Positions 15,735 to 24,380 of a stretch of DNA of 45,936 bases are shown here, piece by piece. Each line of letters begins with the position of its first letter. Position 1 is the stretch's first letter. Where the stretch lies: positions 47,653 through 93,588 of the forward strand of contig JAPYTP010000003.1 in NCBI GenBank assembly GCA_029941885.1, in the 5' to 3' direction. Source of the stretch: Myxococcota bacterium (GTDB taxonomy: Bacteria; Myxococcota_A; UBA9160; UBA4427). Position numbers and translations under genes: made by a program. The notes beneath the pieces are model-generated. The model did not search any database. It was not told where the DNA came from and saw only the letters and a list, made by a program, of their open reading frames with translations.

Positions 15735-16916
15735 TCAGTCGGCGCCGAGAATGATGCCGCTGGTCGGGACGCCGGTACCGGCCGTAACGAGTACATGCTC
15801 TATGGCCGGCACCTGATTCGCGGCCGTCCCGCGAACCTGGCGAACGCCTTCCGCTACGCCGTTCATCCCGTGGATATAGGCCTCGCCGAGCTGGCCACCG
15901 TGGGTATTGATCGGCAGGGCACCCCCGAACTCGATCCGACCGTCGCGGATGAAATCCTTGGCCTCGCCCTTCTTGCAGAAACCGAACTCCTCGAGCTGGG
16001 CGAGTACGAAGGGGGTGAAGTGGTCGTAGAGGACGGCGGTTTGGATATCCTCCGGACCGATCTCCGATGTTTCGAAGAGCTGTTGAGCGACGAGACCCAT
16101 CTCGGGGATTCCCGAAATATCCTCACGGTAATAGCTCGTCATCATCTTCTGATCGGACGCCATCGCCTGAGCCGCGGCGCGGATCACTGCCGGTTTCTGC
16201 TTCAAGTCCTTGGCGCGTTCTGCGGAGGTCACGATGACGGCGACGGCCCCATCGCTCTCCTGACAACAGTCGAGGAGTCGCATTGGCTCGACGACCCAGC
16301 GTGAGTTCTGATGATCCTCGAGCGTGATCGGCTTCTCGTAGAACCACGCCGCGGGGTTCGTTGCCGCGTGCTTTCGGTCGGCTACCGCCACGCGCCCGAA
16401 ATCCTCGGTCGTTGCGCCAAAAGTATGCAGGTAGCGTTGAGCGAACATCGCGACCCAGGCCGCCGGGGTGAGCAGACCGTAGGGCGCATACCAACCGAAC
16501 CCGACCTGCTCGACCGTCGGAGCGCTGGGTCTGTCCTGAATGCCCGCGCCGAAGCGTTGCTCCGAGCGTTCGTTCATGGCGCGATAACAGACGACGACCT
16601 CCGCCGCCCCTGTCGCGATGGCCATCGCCGCCTGGTGGATCGGTGCGCAGGCCGCTCCCCCGCCATAATGCACCCGACTGAAGAATCGAAGATCGCCGCC
16701 GCCAAGGCTTCGGATGACCTCGTTCTCGGGATTGTTCTCCATCGTGAAGATGCTCATCCCATCGACATCTCTGGGGGAGAGCCCACAATCGTCGAGGGCA
16801 GCCCCGATTGCTTCGATCGCCAGCTTGAGTTCGGTGCGACCCGAGCGTTTGCTGAACTCCGTCTGGCCGATGCCGGCGATCGCAGCCTTGTTCTTGAGAC
16901 CGTTCTTCATTTTCAT
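15735..16916 (-). CDS. ltp2: Ltp2-like aldolase of steroid side-chain degradation
   Basis: Encodes 393 residues of the thiolase fold (SCP-x/lipid-transfer subgroup). From memory of the family it closely follows mycobacterial Ltp2 (Rv3540c), including RLLDCCQE-DGAV, VLYDHFTPF, GEAKDFI, LPINTHGGQLGEAYIHGMNG and the ending TAGTGVPTSG. Ltp2 does not perform thiolysis: with the DUF35 domain of ChsH2 it splits the 17-hydroxy-C3-side-chain CoA ester into androstenedione-type ketone and propionyl-CoA. Tyr347 in GEAYIHG and Tyr297 in LYDHF are retained. Cys90 occupies the thiolase cysteine position. Last gene of the chsE2-chsH2-chsE1-chsH1-ltp2 operon, 89 bases after chsH1. Confidence 0.9.
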   Translation of the reverse strand: MKMKNGLKNKAAIAGIGQTEFSKRSGRTELKLAIEAIGAALDDCGLSPRDVDGMSIFTMENNPENEVIRSLGGGDLRFFSRVHYGGGAACAPIHQAAMAIATGAAEVVVCYRAMNERSEQRFGAGIQDRPSAPTVEQVGFGWYAPYGLLTPAAWVAMFAQRYLHTFGATTEDFGRVAVADRKHAATNPAAWFYEKPITLEDHQNSRWVVEPMRLLDCCQESDGAVAVIVTSAERAKDLKQKPAVIRAAAQAMASDQKMMTSYYREDISGIPEMGLVAQQLFETSEIGPEDIQTAVLYDHFTPFVLAQLEEFGFCKKGEAKDFIRDGRIEFGGALPINTHGGQLGEAYIHGMNGVAEGVRQVRGTAANQVPAIEHVLVTAGTGVPTSGIILGAD

Positions 16917-17005
16917 GGGAAAGCCCTCTTAAGGCAGAGATTCGATTCGAGGAGTCGTAATTGCGAGCGATGGGCCCGTCAGACCGGAGAAGATTCTTCG
17001 GTTCC

Positions 17006-17446
17006 TCAAGCAGGAAGCGAGACGAGAACCTTGCCTGTTACGTGGTCACCGATGCCGTTGTGGCCTCTGAGGGAGATTTCGATCGTGCCGGCCTCCTCAT
17101 CCTTGGCGGTCACGGCGCCTTCGAGGGTCATCGTGTCACCCGGATAATTGGGTGCGCCCAATCGGATGTCGACCTTGCGCAGGCTCGCACCGGGTCCGGT
17201 CCAGTCCGTCACGAAGCGCCCCACGAAGCCATTCGTCGTCAGGATATTCATGAAGATGTCCGGAGAACCGCGCTCCTGCGCCAGGCTCGGATCGTGATGC
17301 ACGTCCTGATAGTCCCGCGATGCGATCGCGGTCGAAACGATCAGGGTACGGGTGAGCGGAATCTCGAGGGGGGCTAGAGCATCCCCGACTGCGACCGATG
17401 AGAGGGATCGAGTTTGTGGCGTGCTGACCGACTCGGCGGCGCTCAT
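17006..17446 (-). CDS. chsH1: ChsH1-like MaoC enoyl-CoA hydratase subunit
   Basis: Encodes 146 residues. The ATG overlaps the chsE1 stop as ATGA (17443-17446). It is a single hotdog fold with IVSTAIASRDYQDVHHD, then GSPDIFMNILT, RFVTDWTGP and IRLGAPNYPGDT, a pattern I recognise as very close to Rv3541c. Asp45 and His50 match the spacing of the catalytic Asp/His pair of ChsH1. With ChsH2 it forms the heteromeric hydratase that adds water to the 17(20)-ene of the three-carbon steroid side-chain CoA thioester. Confidence 0.9.
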   Translation of the reverse strand: MSAAESVSTPQTRSLSSVAVGDALAPLEIPLTRTLIVSTAIASRDYQDVHHDPSLAQERGSPDIFMNILTTNGFVGRFVTDWTGPGASLRKVDIRLGAPNYPGDTMTLEGAVTAKDEEAGTIEISLRGHNGIGDHVTGKVLVSLPA

Positions 17447-18603
17447 TGGAGGATCGCTCCCGGCTCGATGCCCGCACGCGCTTCTGCGGCGATCGTGCCC
17501 CCGAGACTCGAGAGCTGCTCGTTGGCGCCACCGAGGGTCATCGCGATGTGCTTGAGACGAAGGAAGTGGCGATGGATCGGGTAGTCGACGTCGGCTCCGA
17601 TGCCGCCGTGAAGGTGCTGACAGGTATGAGACACGCGATGTCCACCGATGCAGGCCCACCACTTCGCCACGGCTGCCGCCTTGATGGCGGTATCGCCGTT
17701 GTCGAGTCGCCAAGCGGCCTGCCACATCGTCGAGCGCATCGCCTCGACGTCGATATACGCGTCCGCGGCACGCAGTGACACGCCCTGGAAAGAGCCGATC
17801 TCACGACCGAATTGTTTGCGCTCGCTGGTGTAGACCGCGGTCTGACGCAGACCCTCGGCCGCCACACCGACGGCAATCGCGGCGAGCGCCGTTGCGGCGC
17901 GGGGTTCGAGCCAGTCGATGATCTCTTCGCCGCGGCCGGGGACGGCAAGAACGTCGTCCGCGTCAACGTTCACGCCATCGAGTTTTACGACGAATTGCCG
18001 CTCGTGCGCCGTCGTCTCCTGCCGCTCGAGGGAGACACCGGCGGCGGTCGGTTCGATCAGGAAGAGGCCGAGACCGTCTGCACTCGAAGCGCTCACGAGA
18101 ATACGGTCCGCCGCTCCCGCGTAGGGCACACAGACTTTTTCACCAGAGAGTGTGAAGCCGTCGCCGGAAGCCGTGGTCTGGGTGCGGGCCTTGCGGGAGA
18201 GCGCGGGGGCGCCGATCTCGAAGAATGCAGCGGTGAGGATGGATTGCCCCGAGATCACCTTGGGGAGGAGCCGCTTCTTGAGGCTGTCACTGCCGAATCG
18301 TTCGATCGGGAGCGCGGTATAGACGACCGACTCGACGAGGGGAACCGGCGCGAGATTTCGGCCCGCCTGCTCGAGGAGCAGGCAGAGCGCCAGATTGCTG
18401 AAACCCTGACCGCCGAGGTCTTCCGAGATCGCGAGCCCGATCAGGTTCGCCTCCGCCAGGCTGGCCCACAGTTCCCGATCGAAGCCCGGCCCGTCGTCGT
18501 CTCTTTCCACTTCCCGTAGTCGGTCGAAGCTGGTCGATTCGCCCAGAATCTGTCCGGCAAGTTCCTTGACTGCTTCTTCTTCTTCACTGAAATCGAAGTT
18601 CAT
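17443..18603 (-). CDS. chsE1: ChsE1-like acyl-CoA dehydrogenase (FadE28 type)
   Basis: Encodes 386 residues of the acyl-CoA dehydrogenase fold. The C-terminal part CQHLHGGIGADVDYPIHRHFLRLKH followed by LGGAN matches the FadE28 (Rv3544c) pattern. In mycobacteria FadE28 pairs with FadE29 in an alpha2beta2 enzyme that dehydrogenates 3-oxo-4-pregnene-20-carboxyl-CoA; the FadE28 partner lacks the catalytic base and helps bind FAD and substrate. Segments YTSERKQFGREIGSFQGVSL are standard for the family. The start has the common MNFDFSEEEEAV. The stop is shared (ATGA) with chsH1; chsH2 lies 132 bases upstream. Confidence 0.88.
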   Translation of the reverse strand: MNFDFSEEEEAVKELAGQILGESTSFDRLREVERDDDGPGFDRELWASLAEANLIGLAISEDLGGQGFSNLALCLLLEQAGRNLAPVPLVESVVYTALPIERFGSDSLKKRLLPKVISGQSILTAAFFEIGAPALSRKARTQTTASGDGFTLSGEKVCVPYAGAADRILVSASSADGLGLFLIEPTAAGVSLERQETTAHERQFVVKLDGVNVDADDVLAVPGRGEEIIDWLEPRAATALAAIAVGVAAEGLRQTAVYTSERKQFGREIGSFQGVSLRAADAYIDVEAMRSTMWQAAWRLDNGDTAIKAAAVAKWWACIGGHRVSHTCQHLHGGIGADVDYPIHRHFLRLKHIAMTLGGANEQLSSLGGTIAAEARAGIEPGAILQ

Positions 18604-18735
18604 GTCGGTCTCCGTTTCTCTCGATCTTTCGCGACGAGTCCGAGTCGCGCTCTTTCATTTCGAATCATCTCGTGCTGTGCGCAGCAGAAATCAACCGTTG
18701 GTCCGGAGGTACGTGCCGGCGTGGAGGCGTACCGC

Positions 18736-19785
18736 CTAACTTTCGACGATCCTGAACCGGGGCAGAATCAGCCGCTCTTCCAGTTCGTCGAACTGGACTT
18801 CGACGCGCATCCCGATCTCGATCTCCGCATCCTGTCCGTCCACGAGATCCGAGATCAACCGCGGCCCCTCATCCAGCTGGACCAGGATTACGGGATGCCC
18901 GGTTTCGAAGGGCGGGATGTGGGGGTGGTGATGTCGGACGAAGCTGTAGATTTCGCCTCGGCCTGACATCTCGACCGGTTCCCATTCCATCGAGGAGCAG
19001 GATGGACAGCCAGGGCCGGGCGGGTGGCGCAGGATCTCACAGCCGCTGCAGCGTTGGACGAGCAGCTTGCCTGCAGCCGCCCCCTCCCAGAAGAACGCCA
19101 CGTCCTGATTCAGGCTGGGACGCGGACGCCCCCCCGCGATGCGTGGCCCGATCACCGCCTCGTCTTCCGCCTGGCCTGCTTTCTTGTCCGCCTCGTCCAC
19201 ATTGACAGCGCCGGAAGGAGACGGGGGTCGGAATTTCAGGATTCGGAAGCGCATCGTGCCGACGACTTCGCCCTCGGCATCCTTGAACGAGTAGAGCTGC
19301 GTGACGAAATGTCCTACGCCGAGTCCGGTCTTCTTCTCGGGAGAAACGGTCTCCAGTTCGACCTCGTGAGTCAGCTGATCACCCGGAACGAGGTCGCGGA
19401 AATATTCCTGTTCACAGTTGGTGGCGACGACGGAAGTGAAGCCCGCCTCGTCGAGGATCTGCATCGCCGACTTCTTGTCGCCGGCCGTTTTGGCAAAAGT
19501 CCTTTCCTCGGCCGTGCTCGGGCGGAGCCCGCGCATCGTCCATGCCTGCAACATGACCGGCGGCGCCACGATGCCACCCCGCTCAGTGCCGGCTGCATAT
19601 TCCTCGTCGAGATAGGCCGGATTACGGTCGCCCATCGCATCACACCATTGATGGATCATCGGCAGGTTGACGGGGTAGGGGCAGCTTCCGGGCGCGCCGT
19701 CCGAAGTACCTTCAAAGGCCTGGAGGGTCTTCAAGAGCTCTTCGACTTCCGGGTCTCGACTCTCATTCGTGCTGGATTCGCTCAT
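18736..19785 (-). CDS. chsH2: ChsH2-like MaoC-DUF35 fusion (hydratase and aldolase partner)
   Basis: Encodes 349 residues in two domains. Residues about 35-185 are a MaoC/hotdog domain (MIHQWCDAMGDRNPAYLDEEYA, GGIVAPPVMLQAWTM). Residues about 205-349 are a DUF35 domain with a zinc ribbon (Cys236, Cys239, Cys250, Cys253 in QRCSGCE and GCPSC) and an OB fold (GRGEIYSFVRHHHP, LVQLDEGPRLISD). In Mycobacterium the MaoC part pairs with ChsH1 as hydratase, while the DUF35 part pairs with Ltp2 as aldolase. Finding the same fusion next to both partners is strong support for the assignment. It begins only 12 bases after the chsE2 stop. Confidence 0.92.
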   Translation of the reverse strand: MSESSTNESRDPEVEELLKTLQAFEGTSDGAPGSCPYPVNLPMIHQWCDAMGDRNPAYLDEEYAAGTERGGIVAPPVMLQAWTMRGLRPSTAEERTFAKTAGDKKSAMQILDEAGFTSVVATNCEQEYFRDLVPGDQLTHEVELETVSPEKKTGLGVGHFVTQLYSFKDAEGEVVGTMRFRILKFRPPSPSGAVNVDEADKKAGQAEDEAVIGPRIAGGRPRPSLNQDVAFFWEGAAAGKLLVQRCSGCEILRHPPGPGCPSCSSMEWEPVEMSGRGEIYSFVRHHHPHIPPFETGHPVILVQLDEGPRLISDLVDGQDAEIEIGMRVEVQFDELEERLILPRFRIVES

Positions 19786-19797
19786 TGTGGGCCAGAC

Positions 19798-20973
19798 CTA
19801 ACGCGGTACGCGCGGCATGCGAAGGCCGGCCATCGATACGATCTCACGCTGGATCTCGTTCACGCCGCCTCCGAATGTGTTGATCGTTCCGAGGCGCGAT
19901 TCGTGCTCGATCTCGCCGTTGAGCTGAGCGGCAGGCGAGCCGGTCTGGACGAGCGCGCTCGGGCCGACGATCTCCTGGAGCAGTCGATAGACGTCGAGGA
20001 CGACCTCCGTCCCGTATATCTTGACCGCGGAGGCGTCCGCGGGATTCACGAAGCCGGATTCGAGCTGCGCGGCCATGCGCCAGTTGAGCAATTTCATCGC
20101 CTCGATGCGTGCGAAGACCTCGGCGAGATTCTGTTGGACCCAAGGGATGTCGAGCATCTTGCCCCCATCCGGAGTCTCCGTGTCCCGGGCCCAGGCGATG
20201 ACGCCTTCGGTTCGGGCGTAGGCGGCCGATCCGAAGGCAGCGAGGCCCACTCGCTCGTGATTGAGCTGTGTCGTGATCAGTTTCCAGCCTCCATTGACGC
20301 CGCCGACGATGTTCTCCTTCGGGACACGAACGTTGTCGTAGTAGGACATCGCCGTCGCTGAACCGCTGAGGGTATGGATCGGTGCTGCGCTGAAGCCGGG
20401 GGTGTCGGCGGGCACGATGAACATCGTTATGCCCTTGTGTTTCTTGGCTACTGGGTCTGTCCGGGCGGCGAGCCAGATATAGTCAGTGTCGGTTGCGCCG
20501 CTCGTGAACATCTTGGTGCCGTTGATGACCCAATCGTCGCCGTCCTGGACAGCGGTCGTTGTCAGGCTCGCCAGGTCGGTTCCGGCGTTTGGCTCGCTGT
20601 AGCCGATCGAGAAGTGACATTCGCCGGCGAGAATCCGCGGGAGGTATTCCGCCTTTTGTTCGGGGTTGCCGAAATCCATCAGTGCGGGACCGACGGTCGA
20701 CACGGTGACGAACGGGAAGGGCGCCCCCGACCGGCGCTGCTCCTCGAGGAAGATCATCTGTTCGACCATCGTCATTCCGCCACCGCCGAATTCCTTCGGC
20801 CAGCCGACACCGAGCCATCCGTCCTTCCCGATCTGACGAATCATCTCGCGGTATTTCTCACCGCCTTCCATCCCGCTGACCGTGGCGCGGATTTCGGGAG
20901 TCATGAGGTCATCGAAATAGCTGCGAAGTGTCGCGCGAAGGGCCTTCTGCTCGGGAGTCAGGTCGATATACAT
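19798..20973 (-). CDS. chsE2: ChsE2-like acyl-CoA dehydrogenase (FadE29 type)
   Basis: Encodes 391 residues. I chose ATG 20973 (MYIDLTPEQKALR), which matches the family N-terminus; the longer open frame has no similarity. Strong FadE29 (Rv3543c) features are GWLGVGWPKEFGG, IGYSEPNAGTDLASL, DTDYIWLAARTDP, TTQLNHERV, FGGGVNEIQREI and the ending PRVPR. Glu240 of LNHERV is at the alternative catalytic-base site also used by isovaleryl-CoA dehydrogenase. It forms the active half of the ChsE1-ChsE2 dehydrogenase. First gene of the operon, with GGAGGG about 12 bases upstream and the KstR-like site about 150 bases upstream. Confidence 0.92.
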   Translation of the reverse strand: MYIDLTPEQKALRATLRSYFDDLMTPEIRATVSGMEGGEKYREMIRQIGKDGWLGVGWPKEFGGGGMTMVEQMIFLEEQRRSGAPFPFVTVSTVGPALMDFGNPEQKAEYLPRILAGECHFSIGYSEPNAGTDLASLTTTAVQDGDDWVINGTKMFTSGATDTDYIWLAARTDPVAKKHKGITMFIVPADTPGFSAAPIHTLSGSATAMSYYDNVRVPKENIVGGVNGGWKLITTQLNHERVGLAAFGSAAYARTEGVIAWARDTETPDGGKMLDIPWVQQNLAEVFARIEAMKLLNWRMAAQLESGFVNPADASAVKIYGTEVVLDVYRLLQEIVGPSALVQTGSPAAQLNGEIEHESRLGTINTFGGGVNEIQREIVSMAGLRMPRVPR

Positions 20974-21617
20974 GTGGTTCTGCGCCCTCCGGAGGGAACT
21001 CTTGCCTCTCGCGGCGATCGTGCGCGCGGTGAGTGAAGACGAGAGTGCTGGAAAATGACTGGCGTTCGGGATCCGGACGCCGCGTTGCCCAGAGACTATA
21101 ACGGCGAGATTCGTGGGGTGAAACACGTTCTACTGCCTCGATACGCGAACCCTTGGGGGCAATCCGGGTGTGGATGATCTTCGAATCGGGACCTGCGTGC
21201 GCCGCACGAGGAGTCGTACACGAGCCTCCCTCTCCGTTCGGCGGCTGACCCGGGAACGCTCGACCTTCCCGAGATCGTGTTCCCGACCTTGCGCCGCGCG
21301 ACGAACGCCAGCCGACTTCGTTGGCCGCCTTCGGATCTTGAACTCGACTCGACCCTGAACGGAGAATCGAACGATCGGATCGCTCTGGGAACTCGACGCG
21401 CCGCGCGCGAAAGGGGCGCGTTGCTAGTCGAGGCTCGATCCGCGCGAGGGCCGAGATTGAACTCTCAGTCGGATCTTGGTTCGATGCGGCCCAACCCTCG
21501 GATATTCGCCGAACAGGGTGGAGCAACAGGGATGCAGTCGGTCGTGCAGGCCTCCGGAAGCCCAGGTTGTAGACATGTTGTCAGTAGCTGCACATCCCAC
21601 CTCTTGATTGGCGACGA
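20974..21617. other. Regulatory intergenic region between chsE2 and the cupin regulator gene
   Basis: About 640 bases between divergent genes. Open frames here have no recognisable product and poor starts. It contains the KstR-like site and a possible promoter for the igr-like operon (listed separately). Nothing else was recognised. Confidence 0.55.
21095..21132 (-). promoter_or_regulatory. Putative promoter and KstR-like operator of the steroid operon
   Basis: Positions 21119-21132 read TGAAACACGTTCTA, which fits the published mycobacterial KstR operator pattern TnnAACnnGTTnnA at every defined base. On the minus strand a -10-like TATAGT lies at 21100-21095, and the 17-base spacing puts the (weak) -35 inside the operator, the layout expected for a repressor. 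The start codon of chsE2 is about 120 bases downstream of the -10. No TetR-family regulator is in the window, so the site rests on motif match and position only. Confidence 0.45.
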
Positions 21618-22310
21618 ATGTCCACACGGGGGAAGGATTCGCGAGTCGAGCGCTCAGGAAGCCTTACCGTCGATGAGCGCTTCGGTCACGATTCCGGGGT
21701 TCGAACATCAACATCTCTCGGGGGTGAGTCGAGAGATGTGACGATTGCGGTGTTGTTGAAGGTCGCGAATGGTCTGAGCCGTCGAGCGAGTGAGCTGCTC
21801 TCGGCAGTCGATGTGGGCCGGCAATATTCGGTCATGCGTCGAGGCGAGCGTCAGTGTCTGTCGATCAAGGACAAGGGAGCCATCGAGCATCTTGTTGGCA
21901 CGATCCCGCGAAACAAACTCGATGTCTGGCGCATACGAATCGAGCCCGGCGTGGGCGTGGGCGTGGGCGTGGGCGTGGGCGTGGGCATGGGCATGGGCGT
22001 GGGCATGGCCGGGACCGATTCCTGGCAATTCCGCGGGGAGATCGTGATCCTGGTCGAAGAAGGCAGGATCGAAGTCGAAATCGGCGACGAAGAGTTCGTG
22101 ATCGAGTCGGGCGATTCGATCCACTTCGATCCGAGCCTGCCTCATCGTTGGGTCGCGGCTGGCGATCGGTCCGCTCAGGCCATCGTGCTAGCGACGATCC
22201 CAGAAAGATTCCAGGGCGATCTGATGGAGAGAATCACTTCGGTCACCGGCGCCAACTCGTTCGAGATCTCGGGAATCGAGGCGATCGCCGATTCCTTTCT
22301 ATCCGATTGA
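21618..22310 (+). CDS. Divergent HTH-cupin transcriptional regulator with Val-Gly repeat
   Basis: Encodes up to 230 residues. A stop codon lies shortly upstream in frame, so the N-terminus is limited to ATG 21618. Residues about 10-60 resemble a degraded XRE helix-turn-helix: LTVDERFGHDSGVRTSTS then VTIAVLLKVANGL and ASELLS; parts of the recognition helix look shortened. Residues about 105-205 form a cupin domain (EIVILVEEGRIEVEIGDEEF, IESGDSIHFDPSLPHRW), which usually senses a small molecule. Between them lies GVGVGV... encoded by a hexanucleotide repeat. It is divergent from the steroid operon and could regulate it. The weak HTH leaves open a decaying gene. Confidence 0.6.
   Translation: MSTRGKDSRVERSGSLTVDERFGHDSGVRTSTSLGGESRDVTIAVLLKVANGLSRRASELLSAVDVGRQYSVMRRGERQCLSIKDKGAIEHLVGTIPRNKLDVWRIRIEPGVGVGVGVGVGVGMGMGVGMAGTDSWQFRGEIVILVEEGRIEVEIGDEEFVIESGDSIHFDPSLPHRWVAAGDRSAQAIVLATIPERFQGDLMERITSVTGANSFEISGIEAIADSFLSD
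21951..22010. repeat. Hexanucleotide tandem repeat (RTGGGC)n inside the cupin gene
   Basis: Nine units of GTGGGC or ATGGGC and a tenth degenerate unit, encoding alternating Val/Met-Gly. The unit length preserves frame, so copy-number change would lengthen or shorten a loop before the cupin strands rather than switch the gene off. Confidence 0.9.
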
Positions 22311-22340
22311 AGCATTCGGATCAGCGTTGCCACCGACGAG

Positions 22341-24380
22341 TCAATCGTCTGCGCGTCCCGCGTTCACATCGCGCAGGACCGCGAGAATCCCTTCACCGTA
22401 TTTGCTGGCCTTCGCTTCTCCAATCCCGTGAGCGAGCGTGAGATCCTCCGGTCTTTCCGGCGAGAGGATGGAGAGTTCCCGCAGCGAGCGATCGCTTGCG
22501 ACGACATAGGGCGGCACACCCTCGGCCTGGGCCGTGATCAGACGATGGGCCCGCAGAGCTTCGAAACGCGCCTGTGCAGCGTCATCCATCGGTTGGTCTT
22601 CGGGACCGCCGCCTCTCGTGGCTGCTTCGCCCTTCCGGCGAACCATGAAAGAGCGAGCGCTTCCCGAGCCGTCCGAAGTCGCGCCCACCCGTGGAAGAGC
22701 GCCCTTGTGTGGGGGGAGGAGCAGGCGCACGGTTCGTTCTCCCCGCATCACGGCGACTCCCGTTTCCGTCAGCGCTGCGGTGGGGCGATCGCCGCCCTCG
22801 AAATCGACCCACCCGGCGGTCACGCACCGACGAAGCAGTTTCGTGAGCCAGATCTCATCGCGGTCCGAGAGAATGCCAAAGGTCTTCGTCAAATCGAGCC
22901 CTGCACCCCGGAGCCGTGCATCCTCTTGGCCCCGCAACAGCGCGACGGCTGCACTCAGGCCGTATCGTGCATGGATGCGGGCGACCCCGGACAACGCCTT
23001 GCGAACGAGCAGTGTGACTTCTTCCGCGCTCTCGGCATTCGAGATCGATTCGCCCGCGGCCATTCGCTCGCAGACGTCACAGCGCCCGCAACCGGAAAGC
23101 GTCTCCTCTTCGTCGCCGAAATAGCGCAACACCGCGTCGTGGCGGCAGCTCCCGCCCTCGGCGAAGCGCATCAATTCGAGAAAAAGCGACCATCGATGTC
23201 GTGCACTCTCTCTCGCGGAGGTGCGGTCGTAACCGGGCTCGACGAGGGCGGGTGAATCCGACTCGATCAGCGCACGGCGACGCGCGAGATCGCCTGGCCC
23301 GACCAGCATCAGTCCGATGGCCGGTCGCTCGTCACGTCCTGCGCGGCCGACTTCCTGGTAGTAGGCCTCGATCGAACCGGGCGGTGCCAGATGGACGACC
23401 ACCCGAACGTCCGAGCGATCGATGCCCATGCCGAACGCGTTCGTCGCCACGACGATTTCGAGTTCTCTCTCCGCGAAAGCCGCGTGGACCTCTTCGCGTC
23501 GTTCGGGAGTCAGCCCCGCATGATATGAATCCGCACGCCAGCCGCGCCTCAGCAGCCGGTCACGCTCGGATTCGGTGCCCTTGCGCGTCGGGGCGTAGAC
23601 GATCGCGCAACCGCGTTTCGAGCCGGGCTCGCCCAGGCTCTCCCGCAGGACGCCATCGACGGCCCGGCGGCGATCGGTCGCCCGTTCGACCTCGGACACG
23701 CGAAGGGACAGATTGGGCCGGGCGAACCCGCGAACGAGTTGGCGCGTTTCCGGGGGGAGGGCGAGGCGAGCAAGGATTTCGTCTCTCACATAGGGCGTCG
23801 CAGTGGCCGTGCAGGCGAGCACGCGGGCCTCGGGGTGTTCGGCGAGCACGCGGCCGATCTCGAGGTACTCGGGTCGGAAATCGTGGCCCCACTCGCTGAT
23901 GCAGTGGGCTTCGTCGATCGCGAAGAGCGGACATCCGATCCGTCGCAGGATCTCCCGGAAACGCGCGAAGACGAGTCGCTCCGGCGCGACGTAGAGCAGC
24001 CGGAGTCGGCCACTCTCGAATTCGTCGAGGCGCCGCGCCATCTCCGCGCCGTCCAGGGTGGAGGCCAGGAACGTCGCCTCGATCCCGAGGCGCTCGAGGG
24101 CATCGACCTGATCTCGCATCAACGCAATCAGAGGCGAGACGACCACAGTCGTTCCCGAAAGGATCAGTGCGGGCAGCTGATAACAAAGGCTCTTGCCGCC
24201 CCCGGTCGGTGCCACGAGCAGCAGACGCCGCTCGTCGAGCAGTCCCTCGATGGCCTCCCGTTGTCCCGGGCGGAAGTCGGCGTGGCCGAGCCGCGCAAGG
24301 CCCATAGAAAGGGCCTCTGAGAAGGATTCGGAGCCGCTCTTTGAAGCGGTCTCCGGAGATTGAGAGTCGTTTGGTTGCAT
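22341..24380 (-). CDS. recQ: ATP-dependent DNA helicase RecQ
   Basis: Encodes 679 residues from ATG 24380 (MQPNDSQSPE); the longer open frame has no similarity. Helicase motifs: FRPGQREAI (motif 0), APTGGGKSLCYQLPA (Walker A, Lys63), PLIALMRDQ, AIDEAHCISEWGHDFRPEY (DEAH), ATNAFGMGID and QEVGRAGRD. These are followed by the RQC zinc site (SCRHDAVLRYF, GCGRCDVC) and a C-terminal HRDC-like domain (FEALRAHRLITAQAEGVPPYVV). It is a 3'-5' helicase in recombination and fork repair. A 60-residue basic, low-complexity linker separates RQC and HRDC (RRKGEAATRGGGPEDQP). It is divergent from the OsmC gene. Confidence 0.95.
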   Translation of the reverse strand: MQPNDSQSPETASKSGSESFSEALSMGLARLGHADFRPGQREAIEGLLDERRLLLVAPTGGGKSLCYQLPALILSGTTVVVSPLIALMRDQVDALERLGIEATFLASTLDGAEMARRLDEFESGRLRLLYVAPERLVFARFREILRRIGCPLFAIDEAHCISEWGHDFRPEYLEIGRVLAEHPEARVLACTATATPYVRDEILARLALPPETRQLVRGFARPNLSLRVSEVERATDRRRAVDGVLRESLGEPGSKRGCAIVYAPTRKGTESERDRLLRRGWRADSYHAGLTPERREEVHAAFAERELEIVVATNAFGMGIDRSDVRVVVHLAPPGSIEAYYQEVGRAGRDERPAIGLMLVGPGDLARRRALIESDSPALVEPGYDRTSARESARHRWSLFLELMRFAEGGSCRHDAVLRYFGDEEETLSGCGRCDVCERMAAGESISNAESAEEVTLLVRKALSGVARIHARYGLSAAVALLRGQEDARLRGAGLDLTKTFGILSDRDEIWLTKLLRRCVTAGWVDFEGGDRPTAALTETGVAVMRGERTVRLLLPPHKGALPRVGATSDGSGSARSFMVRRKGEAATRGGGPEDQPMDDAAQARFEALRAHRLITAQAEGVPPYVVASDRSLRELSILSPERPEDLTLAHGIGEAKASKYGEGILAVLRDVNAGRADD

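Noticed and set aside
15515-15754. 79-codon plus-strand frame beginning in the inverted repeat
   Set aside because: No ribosome binding site, start inside a hairpin, no similarity, and it runs into the end of ltp2.
21700-21715. GGGTTCGAACA resembling a tRNA T-arm
   Set aside because: No acceptor or anticodon stems can be drawn around it, and it lies inside the cupin reading frame.
21277-21741. 154-codon plus-strand frame upstream of the cupin gene, considered as a lost HTH part by frameshift
   Set aside because: Its sequence shows no helix-turn-helix, whereas frame 21618 carries an HTH-like segment by itself.
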